From assembly GCA_037447655.1 (NCBI GenBank), contig JBBHKE010001378.1:599148-663147 (forward strand): DNA of 64,000 nt, given 5' to 3'. The DNA is from Zygnema cylindricum. Lineage: Eukaryota; Streptophyta; Zygnematophyceae; Zygnematales; Zygnemataceae. Of this stretch, positions 1 through 8,872 are shown piece after piece; position 1 is the stretch's first letter; every line of letters starts with the position of its first letter. A program made the translations under genes and the position numbers. A model generated the notes under the pieces. That model had not been told where the DNA came from. It saw nothing but the letters and a program-made list of their open reading frames with translations, and did not search any database.

Positions 1-300
1 TAGAGTCTGTGAGAGAGATAGGACTTAGAAAAATTAGAAGATAGGACCCTCTCTCCCAGATAGCTTCTGTACAAAAGGTCAACTTTGACCCTCCATAACT
101 TACTGCTCAGGGGAGCAAATTCATAGATTCTTTTTGCTATCGACTCAGGGGAGTCTTGCCTTCACAAGGGTGAAGGTGGTCAGAGTTTTTGTCTGCCAAG
201 GTGGCAGCTATTTTTTCTTAAACACAAAGGGGTCAGGATTATCCTAGAGGCTTCTTAGAAGCTGTCCACTCTGAGGACTTATGGAGGTCTCAGAGTTTCA
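1..300 (+). repeat. 5' LTR of copia A, 3' portion only
   Basis: Matches 5391-5690 over its whole length. It contains the last part of the LTR, including a TGCTC-AGGG-GAGCA stem-loop near 107-121 that is also found in the LTRs of elements D and E. The gag start codon (281) lies 20 bases before the LTR end. Confidence 0.93.
77..90 (+). promoter_or_regulatory. Inverted pair of W-box-like motifs in LTR A
   Basis: GGTCAACTTTGACC carries two TTGACC cores head to head; the same 14 bases recur in the 3' LTR at 5467-5480. TTGACC is the core bound by plant WRKY factors, and stress-inducible copia LTRs often carry such sites. Function here is inferred from the motif only. Confidence 0.4.
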
Positions 301-1228
301 GGTTATGGGCCCACCCTCTAGGGTACTAATCTTTAATGGAACTGGCTTCATATACTGGGAAAGTATGATGATAGGAGCTCTATGCGAAAAAAGGTTTTGG
401 GGGATAGTGAGTGGACGATTGGGGCGTCCATCAAGTCTTGGAATTCCTCCAGGGTTTAAAGGAAGCAGATTCACCAGGAAAGAGGATTCACCTTCAACGG
501 AGGAAACAAAGGAAAGAGAGGTGGTGGACAAATGAAAGGAGAAGGAGGCGACCACACCAATAGCAAGTGGTTTAGCATTCATGTCACCTATTCCGAGGAA
601 CGAGGAGAATGATACTTAAACCTGGGACTTCAACAATATGGCGGCAAAGCACTTCATTCTACGCCATCTCACTCAAGGACTTGCATGTCCTCATTTGCAA
701 GTAGAGAGGGCATCCGATCTTTGGATGGCTCTCATAGAGATGTACCGAAGTGGTACGATTCAGCAACAACAGTTGGCTGATCAGAAAGTTAAGAAGTATG
801 TATACAAAGGGGGAAATATGTTGGATTTTTGCAATGAGCTTGCTACACTCTTCATGGAGCTAGAGAGTGCGAGAAAAGTTTTTGGTGAAAAAGAAAAGGT
901 TAACTGTTTACTGATGAAGTTACCTGATGAGTTCGAGAACATAGTCAACCGTGTGCAGGACTTGCCAGACTCAAGGTGGATATGGAACTCAGTGGTAGGG
1001 ATGATTCTCGTTCGAGATAATACGATTGAGATCCGAAAGGGAGGAAAGAGTGACCAAGCCTTGGCAACAGCGACCGGTTGGAGGAACAAGGATTCCCAGA
1101 AACCAGTCGGAAACTATGGGGGTAGGGAGCAGAAAAAACAGGATGACGAGTTTAACCAAGGGCTCCCAAAGGTTTATGTCATTTTTGTAAGAAACCGGGG
1201 CACTATATGGCAGAGTGCACTAAGCTAA
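281..1228 (+). pseudogene. gag: Copia A gag (broken)
   Basis: The structural Gag of a copia element would form the virus-like particle. The start codon at 281 is inside the 5' LTR, and codon 7 (Q) straddles the LTR end. The first open stretch runs 84 codons and stops at 533-535. A second, from 638, carries the typical gag features ...YKGGNMLDFCNEL... and ...LLMKLPDEFENIVNR.... The zinc knuckle (CHFCKKPGHYMAEC, 1177-1218, an intact CX2CX4HX4C) is in a different frame from the 638-1228 stretch, so a frameshift lies shortly before it. The N-terminal residues VMGPPS are encoded by the primer-binding site. Not functional as it stands. Confidence 0.85.
301..315 (+). promoter_or_regulatory. Primer-binding site, initiator tRNA-Met anticodon-arm type
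   Basis: GGTTATGGGCCCACC starts directly after the LTR end and is the reverse complement of the anticodon stem-loop of eukaryotic initiator tRNA-Met (GGTGGGCCCATAACC, containing anticodon CAT). Most plant copia elements instead use the 3' end of this tRNA (TGGTATCAGAG). An internal, half-tRNA site is the arrangement known from Drosophila copia and yeast Ty5. Here the site also lies inside gag and encodes V-M-G-P-P. The same 15 bases occur at 39603-39617 in element D. Confidence 0.85.
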
Positions 1229-2364
1229 CCGAGCTTCGGTTAAAGGAGGGGCAGACCGGTGGTACCCCGAGAGGAAAGAAAAAGGCCCTTGTCACACAAG
1301 TACTTGAGGCGGAATCCGAGGATGAGGACGATGAGCTCCTTTTGGATGAGGAGTTGGAGGCGAAAAACGAGGTTGAAATTCCACGAAGGCAGAAATGTGC
1401 TTACGGTAGATTGAATGGTGAAGCAGGCTGGATTATAGATTTAGGTGCCTCAATGCACATGTGTAAGGATAGGCACATGTTCACTAAGATAAGAAAGATT
1501 CCCACCGTAGAGATAGAGTACGGGGATGGGAGGATAGTCACCACTACTTTTGTAGGATCGGTAGATCTGAAAGTGTTAGTAGAAGGAAGGACATCCATAT
1601 TAACATTCTCTGATGTATTGTTTATTCCGGAGCTGAACAAAAACCTTATCTCTACATCTGTATTAGATGATAAGGGTTTTTTCACTAGCACTAAGGAAGG
1701 AGTCTTTACTGCTAGTTTTGAGGAGGATGTCTATTTCATTGCTGAGAAAGGTAGCCATGGGATGTTTAGGCTGATCATGAGTAATGAAACGAAGAAACTT
1801 TATTATGCTGGTGTTCATGATATTATGATGTGGCATAAGAGGCTTGGGCATGTGAATCTAGATAAGTTAAGAGAGATGAAAAAGATGGGAGTGGTGGAAG
1901 GGATTCAGTTCAGTGAGAGTGATGATATAAGTGATTGTAGTGGGTGTGCTCAAGGTAAAGCACACAGATTACCCTTTCCTAAAACAAGCACCTACAAGGG
2001 AGAAAAACTTCTAGATCTAGTACACACAGATATTTGGGGACCGGCCTGAGTGCCCTCACCGGGGGGGGAGAGATTTATGATGACTATAACAGATGATTGG
2101 TCTCGGTATTCGCGGGTGTATCTTTTGAAAAACAAGTCAGAAGCTGAGGATTGTTTTAGACAATATAAAGCATGGAGCGAAAAACTCCATGAAACTCGAA
2201 TCAAGAGAGTAAGGAGTGACAATGGTGAGAGAGTATACTACTAACCAGTTTGAGGATTTTTTGAGGGAAGATGGGGTTCAACACCAAAAGACAGTTCCAT
2301 AAAATCCGGAACAGAATGGGGTAGCTGAAAGGTTAAATAGAACACTAAGTGATAGAGCTAGAAG
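1177..2364 (+). pseudogene. pol: Copia A protease and integrase N-terminal/core (broken)
   Basis: An open frame from the zinc knuckle runs to a TGA at 2047-2049. The aspartic protease motif reads D-L-G-A-S (1438-1452); the usual D-S/T-G-A triad has lost its Ser/Thr (TTA codon). The integrase HHCC zinc domain is visible (WHKRLGHVN ... CSGCAQGK), followed by the first core aspartate in VHTDIWGP. The stop falls straight after GPA. The core continues in 2050-2244 (ITDDWSRYSRVYLLKNKSEA, then RSDNG), breaks again by frameshift near 2230, and reaches QNGVAERLNRT near 2320-2340 after another stop. Confidence 0.85.
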
Positions 2365-2365
2365 T

Positions 2366-3199
2366 ATGTTGTCCGATAAGAAGATAGGAAAAAGGTTTTG
2401 GGCAGAAGCAATGAACTGTGCTAATTACCTCAAAAATAGAGTTCTTACTTCAGCTATAAAAGATCAAACACCTTATGAGAGATGGACAGGCCGGAAACCA
2501 CACTTATCTCATTTAAAGGTTTTCGGCAGCCAAGTATTCAGTCTAGATACAAATCGGTCTAATTGGAAGCTAGATCCTAAAGGAAAACCGGGATACTTAT
2601 TAGGATATGATGAGGATGTTAAAGGATATAGAGTTTTTGATCTAAAAAGAGAAGATATAATCTTAGTAAAGCATCTAGTAGTTATGGATGAAGGAAAGTC
2701 TGTGGACCCCTTCAAATATACAAAGTCAGTAAAAATCAGATTTGAGTCAGAAAATTCTGATGACTTTGAGCTTCCTAACTATCCAAGTTTTAGTGACGAT
2801 GACATTCTTGCAGGTACAAATCAGACTGAAAAGGACTCGGCTGTGGAAACTCCAGTGACAACTCTACCCGAAGCGGAAGACATGGTGGATATTGATTTGG
2901 AATCAAGGGATTGGGGAGAAACCGAGTTTGTTCGAAAGAATCCACGAGAACCATCTATTCCGGCCTCAGATTTTGAAGGGGGAAGGAGAAGTAGTAAAAG
3001 ACTGCAAGAAAAACAGGTTAATAACAAAGTAACAAAACTATCTGATCAAGGTGAACCTCAGACTTATGGAGAGGCGATGACTTGTCCAGAAAGAAATCGG
3101 TGGAAGACAGCCATCAATGAAGAGATGGCCTCAATTATGGCAGCGGATACTTGGGAGCTGGTGGATTGTCCACCTAACCGTAAAACCAATCGGTTGTAA
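2366..3199 (+). pseudogene. pol: Copia A integrase C-terminus and linker to RT
   Basis: 277 codons open. The segment has the integrase C-terminal signature (TPYERWTGRKPHLSHLKVFG; the GKPGYLLGYDEDVKGYRVFD block), an acidic linker, then the start of RT (RNRWKTAINEEMASIMA, TWELVDCPP). It ends at a frameshift near 3190, just before the block that continues in the next frame (CKWVFKLKLNPD). The protein family is certain; the integrase activity is inferred and lost in this copy. Confidence 0.85.
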
Positions 3200-4010
3200 G
3201 TGGGTTTTCAAATTAAAACTGAACCCAGATAACACAATCGAGCGCTACAAGGCCCGATTAGTGGCAAAGGGATTTACACAAAAGGAGGGAATTGACTACG
3301 AGGAAACCTTTGCCCCGGTGGTCAGATTTCCCTCTATCCGCATACTTGTCAGCCTGGCAGCAGCGGAAGACATGGAAGTGCACCAGATGGATATCAAAAC
3401 AGCCTTTTTGCATAGAGAATTGGAAGAGGAGATCTTCATGCGACAACCCGAAGGGTTTGTGGAAGAAGGAGAGGAGAGTAAGGTATGCCGGCTGATTAAA
3501 TCTCTTTATGGTTTGAAACAGGCGCCTCGACAGTGGAATAAGAAGCTTTATGAGTTTCTTACCGGTCTGGGATATCTCCGATCACTCAATCTATGTTTTC
3601 GAAGATGAGGAAGGTTTTATATTTATTGCAATTTATGTTGATGATTTGCTTGTTTTTAGTAAATCAATGGAAAAAATTAATAAACTGAAAACCGATCTTA
3701 AGGGGAGATTTGAAATGAAGGATATGGGGGAAGCAAAATATATTTTGGGAATTCAAGTAGAGAGAGACCGAAAAAGAAAAATTATAAGATTGACTCAAAA
3801 GGAAGCAATAGGGAACATGCTTGAAAAATTTCAAATGGATAAAGCTAATAGTTGTACAACTCCAATGGAATTGAAGAAGGGAAGTGAGGAGAGTGAGGAA
3901 GAAGGAGTCATAGTCTTAGACGAGGAATTATCTCCTGAAGAACAGAAGTTCATGCAGACTATTTCTTACAGGCAAATAGTGGGAAGTCTAATCTATTTTA
4001 TGAATTGTAC
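3117..4010 (+). pseudogene. pol: Copia A reverse transcriptase (broken)
   Basis: RT would copy element RNA to DNA in the particle. Blocks in order: CKWVFKLKLNPDNTIERYKA, ARLVAKGFTQKEGIDYEETF, VHQMDIKTAFLHRELEEEIF, KSLYGLKQAPRQWNKKL. A small deletion and frameshift near 3570-3600 switches frame; the second part carries the catalytic YVDD at about 3634-3645 and the block MKDMGEAKYILGIQVERDR. The catalytic box is intact but the reading frame is not. Confidence 0.87.
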
Positions 4011-4629
4011 CCGACCGGATTTAGCTGCAGCTGTAGGAGTGTTGAGTAGAAGTCTAAATGCTCCCACTAAGAAGGATTCGGAGGCAGCTAAGAGAGTTCT
4101 TACATACTTGATAGGAACTAGGGATCTATGGTTGCATTTGGGTGGGGAGAATACTGACATCACTACTTGGAGTGATGCTAGTTATGGTGATGCTCCGATG
4201 AGGAGATGCACTGCTGGATATGTATTATATGTGGGTGATAGGGCTTGCTGTTGGAGTAGCAAACAGCAAAAGGTTATTGCTCAGTCCACCATGGAGGCTG
4301 AGTATATGGCCTCTTGCTCTGCTGTAAAATAATTGATGTGGGTCAAGTCTTTATTAGGTGAACTTGGTCATCTTAAGAGTGGTGTGCAAAAAATATTTTG
4401 TAATAATCAAGCAGCAATCGCTATTTGTGCCAATCCTAAACATCATTTTAAAGCTAAACACATGGACATTAGACTCAGCTTTGTTAGAGAGAAAGTAGAA
4501 AATAAAATAATCAGTTTAGAGTACCGACCAGATAGTGAGATGGTAGCAGATATGATGACCAAACCTGTGCCTTCCCCTAAGCTAATTTTCTGCAGGGAGA
4601 AGTGTGGTCTGAAATTAAAGATTAACTAG
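3960..4629 (+). pseudogene. pol: Copia A RNase H (one in-frame stop)
   Basis: Copia RNase H, which degrades the RNA strand during reverse transcription. Blocks: TRPDLAAAVGVLSRSL, WSDASYGDAPMRRCTAGYVL, STMEAEYMASCSA, then a TAA at 4330-4332 where the family has Glu, then LMWVKSLLGELG, NNQAAIAI, KHHFKAKHMDIRLSF and a natural terminator after KPVPSPKLIFCREKCGLKL. The single substitution-type stop is the only lesion seen in this domain. Confidence 0.87.
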
Positions 4630-4642
4630 AAAATAAGGACAG
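4630..4642 (+). promoter_or_regulatory. Polypurine tract of copia A
   Basis: AAAATAAGGACAG lies just before the 3' LTR start (TGTAAAAATTAATGG). It would prime plus-strand synthesis. Element D has the cleaner AAAATAAGGGGAG at the same place (41485-41497), and the B/E elements have purine tracts at equivalent sites. Confidence 0.6.
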
Positions 4643-5690
4643 TGTAAAAATTAATGGTTTTTAAGTATTTTCTAGGTCTGAATAGAAATAAAGAAGCCGA
4701 GGCAGTCTACCTCTAACTTCTCTCTCCAACTCTCAAACTTGTCGCAGTCACTGAGAAATTGGAGAGGAAGCTAGAGCCATGGCTACCTAGGCTATCCTCA
4801 GGTTTACGGGAAATTGATATTAGTCTAGGGATTAATTACTAAAAGACATGTGCCGGCGACATGATTTGATCTTGGTACCTGCCGACCATCATAGAGTAGA
4901 TAGCCGATAGCCTTGGCCGTTAAGTCTAGAAGTAGTGTTACGTAGTATATAGTACGATAATTATTTAAATATTTACACGTAGGATAAATCATTTAACTAT
5001 AACTGTTAACGGGATACATAGATATGGTAGTGTAAAAGTACGAATTGCGGTACGGATAAGAAATCAATACCGCGCATTGATTTCGTAAGCGAAACAAATA
5101 CCGCGCATGTATTTATTACGGCTACGATCAAATGCGATTTTAATCGGACGGCCGGAATTAGCGCCGAGATCGCAGATGGAGAATTCGGCGGTTTGTGGGC
5201 ATCGCCACATCGGATGACACGTGGCGATGTAACATTGGAGCGCCGCATCTCTGAGGATTAAAGGAGCGAATCCGGATATTCCACGTGTGGACATTTAGGC
5301 CATGTCGTACAATGTCCGTACATAAAGTACACCGGCAGCTGTACTTTTGCGTACGGAACAATAATCTGATTGGTTCCGTACATCAGTAGATAGAGTCTGT
5401 GAGAGAGATAGGACTTAGAAAAATTAGAAGATAGGACCCTCTCTCCCAGATAGCTTATGTACAAAAGGTCAACTTTGACCCTCCATAACTCACTGCTCAG
5501 GGGAGCAAATTCAGAGATTCTTTTTGCTATCGACTCAGGGGAGTCTTGCCTTCACAGGGGTGAAAGTGGTCACAGTTTTTGTCTGCCACGGTGGCAGTTA
5601 TTTTTGCTTAAACACAAAGGGGTCAGGATTATCCTAGAGGCTTCTTAGAAGCTGTCCACTCTGAGGACTTATGGAGGTCTCAGAGTTTCA
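4643..5690 (+). repeat. 3' LTR of copia A
   Basis: About 1,048 bp, from TGTAAAAATT after the polypurine tract to ...GAGTTTCA. The end is fixed by comparison with the 5' LTR at position 300. It contains a G-box (CACGTG, 5218-5223) and the inverted W-box pair (5467-5480). The LTR-encoded gag start (ATG at 5671) reads out into flanking DNA. Plant LTRs of this size commonly carry such stress-type motifs; their activity is inferred. Confidence 0.88.
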
Positions 5691-5868
5691 AATGCTTCGC
5701 GAAAAAATATCCAACGGTCATTGTTAACTCCCAGACTTTTGGAGAATATTGGCAAGATTCTCTGTAATGTTGTTTTCAGGAAAAAAACAAAATATGAAGT
5801 ACGGCGTAGTACGGAGAGGTCTGAATTTTTGTAAAGAACCTCACTTTTCGTCCAATGGAACTTCACCC
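5691..5868 (+). repeat. Right end of DNA repeat G, interrupted by copia A
   Basis: The segment ends ...CCAATGGAACTTCACCC followed by TTA. It resembles the right ends of repeat G at 42514-42699, about 44880-45051 and about 46100-46246, including AGTACGG...AGTACGGA and an AT-rich block before TAATGGAAC. Copia A evidently inserted into this repeat. Confidence 0.55.
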
Positions 5869-6042
5869 TTAACCATCGTTTTTATCATAATAAAATCTTT
5901 CTTTCTTTTGGTACGATAAACAATTAGTGGTAATAACTAACAACGATGGGCAATGTGCTGTACTGTACTATAGTGCTACTTGTCAGCACACATCGTCAGG
6001 CGATACCGTAATATCAGCATCCGATGCGAAGGTGCGAAACTA

Positions 6043-6258
6043 CACCGTGAACCGCTATGCGTTAATGTTTTTTTCGTCTCTTCAAACATATTTTCTCCGT
6101 ACATAGCTGTAAGATTGTAAATCTGGTGGTTTCGATTGAAATATGAGATTCTCAGCTTTCGGTTGGCAGTCTCAAATTGAAAATCGGACAAGTGTGTACG
6201 GAGGCAATTTGTTTTGAGTGGCGTAAAAATAATAAAACCCTAATAACGATTCAAGGTG
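6043..6258. mobile_element. T-family MITE (TA target), copy T-c
   Basis: The left end CACCGTGAACCGCTATGCG and the right end ATAACGATTCAAGGTG are inverted relatives flanked by TA at 6041-6042 and 6259-6260. The 216-bp size and ends match the other T elements (11005-11220, 9638-10255). No coding capacity. Confidence 0.65.
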
Positions 6259-6321
6259 TACAGTACAACCTTAAACCCGCGGAAGTGCAAACATTGACGA
6301 GATTTGCCAAAGCCTTGTAGC

Positions 6322-6685
6322 CATAGTTCCAAAGTAGGTGAAAGTACACCCATACAACATGCCTACTATACGCAAAAAATACAATATACCATTAAGACCC
6401 ATATTGTATTGGCCACAAAATGAAATAAAATAGTAACACGGTTGAGTTGCACATGGATCGATATAGAATTAAACATCATGTCTAAATTTGATAAAGAAGA
6501 CGGACAAACAAAAAAAATTATGTGAGTTTTGAGCGACTTTTTATTTAAACTGTCACATTTCGACGATCGAACGGTCGCTGATCAAAGTAGCGACTTAAGA
6601 CAATCACATGAAAAGCTCATAACACAACTTACGATGAAGGCGCCGACAAAAGACCTACAATAGAAACGCCTACTTTTGAACTATG
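6322..6685. mobile_element. hAT-like MITE, copy I1
   Basis: The ends are CATAGTTCCAAAGTAGG and, inverted, CATAGTTCAAAAGTAGG. It is flanked by a perfect 8-bp duplication CTTGTAGC (6314-6321 and 6686-6693), the hAT signature. The interior matches about 49148-49440 of copy I2. 364 bp, no ORF of note. Confidence 0.8.
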
Positions 6686-6870
6686 CTTGTAGCATAGTGC
6701 CGTACTCTAAATAACAGTACTGTAAAGTAGAGTACAGTATATTCCACAATACCGTACATAATTATTTTGTGAACTCGACGTGCGTCGATGCGCATAATCA
6801 CCTTGCCGCCATGGCATGCATTGCGATGGCATGATCATTTTGCGCGCGCATTTAGGTTATCACTTGGCAT

Positions 6871-7679
6871 TAGTGTTAGGTATCGAGGACCATTCGCCGA
6901 TACTCGATATATCTCAAATTCCAGGTACCTGATAATCGACATATCTCTTTGATATGTCGAAAATTAAAATATCGCCGATATATCGAAGCATTTAAAAAAC
7001 AAAATGAAAATTTTCACAGTTCTCCAAAGTCACGTGCCTTGGGACACCGTGACCGTACATTTTTTGTCGAAAAGAAATACGGTTTTTTCCTGAATGTCAG
7101 CAGAGTGAAGGAGATATTTGAGGTACATTGACGCAAACGCTTACATAATACGCAAGTACACGTACATAATACGCAAGTACACGTACATAATACGCAAGTA
7201 CGGATTTCCATACGAAAATGGTCGGTTCTCAAATCTTTGACGATTTTAGAGATTTGATCGTCAACTTACATTGAACCACTCAAATCAAAACACGTATGCA
7301 AAAACCTGTTTACAGATGATACGCAATGTAGACATTTTGTCGTCCGTACTATTACAGAGACCTCCTCATGTAACCATACCACAAATAAATAATTATATGA
7401 ATTACAAAAATTTTATTTTTTTGTCGGTTACATTTTGCGGCGTCTACCTTTAAGTCAGGGAACGAAAATCACGTCGTACGTGGCTTATCAGACAATTTGT
7501 TTTTTTCGCATAAATAACATATTATATTAAAAAATAAAATATTAAATTTAAAAAATATTATATATCGCGATAATTTATGTTGGTCTCGGTACGTTATATC
7601 GAGGAGTTTGCTCGATCGATATTCGATATATCGAATATCGAAATTATCGCGATATGAATTTACCCGATACCCAACACTA
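6871..7679. mobile_element. hAT-like non-autonomous element, hAT1
   Basis: Ends TAGTGTTAGGTATC and (inverted) TAGTGTTGGGTATC, flanked by CTTGGCAT/CTTGGCAC (6863-6870 and 7680-7687; 7 of 8 match). The interior has repeated ATATCG motifs next to both ends and no transposase. A related copy is at 43638-44540. Confidence 0.75.
7143..7203. repeat. Three-copy 21-bp tandem repeat inside hAT1
   Basis: The unit ACATAATACGCAAGTACACGT occurs almost exactly three times, the last copy partial. It has no counterpart in the related element at 43638-44540, so the array arose in this copy. Confidence 0.85.
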
Positions 7680-7822
7680 CTTGGCACACTCCACATTGTC
7701 GTGCAGCGCGCAGTGTGTCGGCACAAAACGACAGTCCAACAAAATGGTTCAGTGTTAACCGTAAAACAGTGTGTTAACGGTGTGCTACATTAACGTTATC
7801 ATCCAGTTTTAACTTTAAACTA

Positions 7823-8872
7823 GGGCGTGTTCCCATGTGTTCAAGTAAGGGTTTTTTTTTCGTCGTTTTCACAAAAAATGGGACTTCCAACGAAAAAATA
7901 TTACGCCGTACGAAAAATGGGCAAAAACACAAGTACATTTTGCGTCATCTTGGAACTTGGAAGGTACGACAATTTGGCGTTATCTTCATCGCGACCCACT
8001 CCCAGCTCATCTTCACACTTGTAATGGAATCAAATTGCTATCTGATTTTAACCAAAATAACACCCTATCGACGAATAGAAAGCAAGCATTGCACGCGTGA
8101 AACCTCTTCGAAATTTTTTGAACGAGTGAGAGTACACGCTATTTTTTTTATATGCGCGTCACGCGCATTTACGTTCAAAATGACAAGCATGTACGGAAAA
8201 AAAAATGAATTGGGATCTCGGACCTCCAATTTCCTTTCTTGGGTCATTTGCAAAAGTTTACAACGTTCTCGTCTCTCCCCATCTTTTTTATTCGACGACT
8301 CCACTTTCTCTCATCTCTAAATGAAATTTTTCAATAATAGTATAAAATAATTAATAATATATATTATTAAAAATATAATTAGTATTTATTATATATATTA
8401 TATATATTATAATATTATATATATTATATATATTATAATATATTATAATATATTATAATATATTATAATATATATTATATATATTATTATATATTAATAA
8501 TATAATAGTATAATATAAAATGAAAGATATATTTTTTTCCTTTTTTTTTTACTATTTTTTGTCTCATTTTGATGGGATATCGAATGATAAATGGTAAGAA
8601 AAAGAAATTGGGAAGCCATGGCGGAAATTTTACGTGTTGATGATGTCATAGGGTAGCATGACTTCGCAATGTCATAAAACCCTAAACATCTACAATGTCA
8701 CAAAAAACTCGACGTCTACAACCGTCGCCGTTTTTGTAGATGTCACTAATTTTAGGAAGTTTCGTAGTCATCTAAATTTCGTTTCGTACTATCGTAGGCT
8801 GTCGCATATTTTGTAGTCGTCTATACTTGTCACATATTTGAAGCAATGAAGGCTCAAGTAATGATTGACATA
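7823..8872. mobile_element. PIF/Harbinger-like element H1 (right end missing)
   Basis: Starts GGGCGTGTTCCCATGTG after CTA. It shares its whole layout with H2, including the right-hand array of CGTCTACAA-type motifs, but stops at 8872 where H2 begins, about 80 bp short of a full right end. An AT microsatellite (8336-8522) expands its middle. The ORF at 7835-8320 is not similar to any protein I recognise. Confidence 0.65.
8336..8522. repeat. AT microsatellite (TATTATAATA-type)
   Basis: Nearly pure A/T run built of short TATAT, TATTATAATA and ATATTATT units, inside H1. Confidence 0.9.

Larger units (their letters stand above)
1..5690 (+). mobile_element. Ty1/copia LTR retrotransposon A (5' end cut by window)
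   Basis: Order seen: 5' LTR tail, primer-binding site, gag, protease, integrase, RT, RNase H, polypurine tract, 3' LTR. Integrase precedes RT, which is the Ty1/copia order. Positions 1-300 and 5391-5690 are the same LTR segment with no indels and 9 mismatches by hand count (97% identical), so the insertion is fairly recent. The coding region is nevertheless broken by at least two stops and several frameshifts. The left LTR begins before the window, so the left target-site duplication cannot be read. On the right the element ends at ...TTTCA and abuts a fragment of DNA repeat G. Confidence 0.93.

Noticed and set aside
7835-8320. 161-codon frame in H1
   Set aside because: The related frames in H2 and other H copies are interrupted and there is no recognisable domain; treated as MITE sequence.
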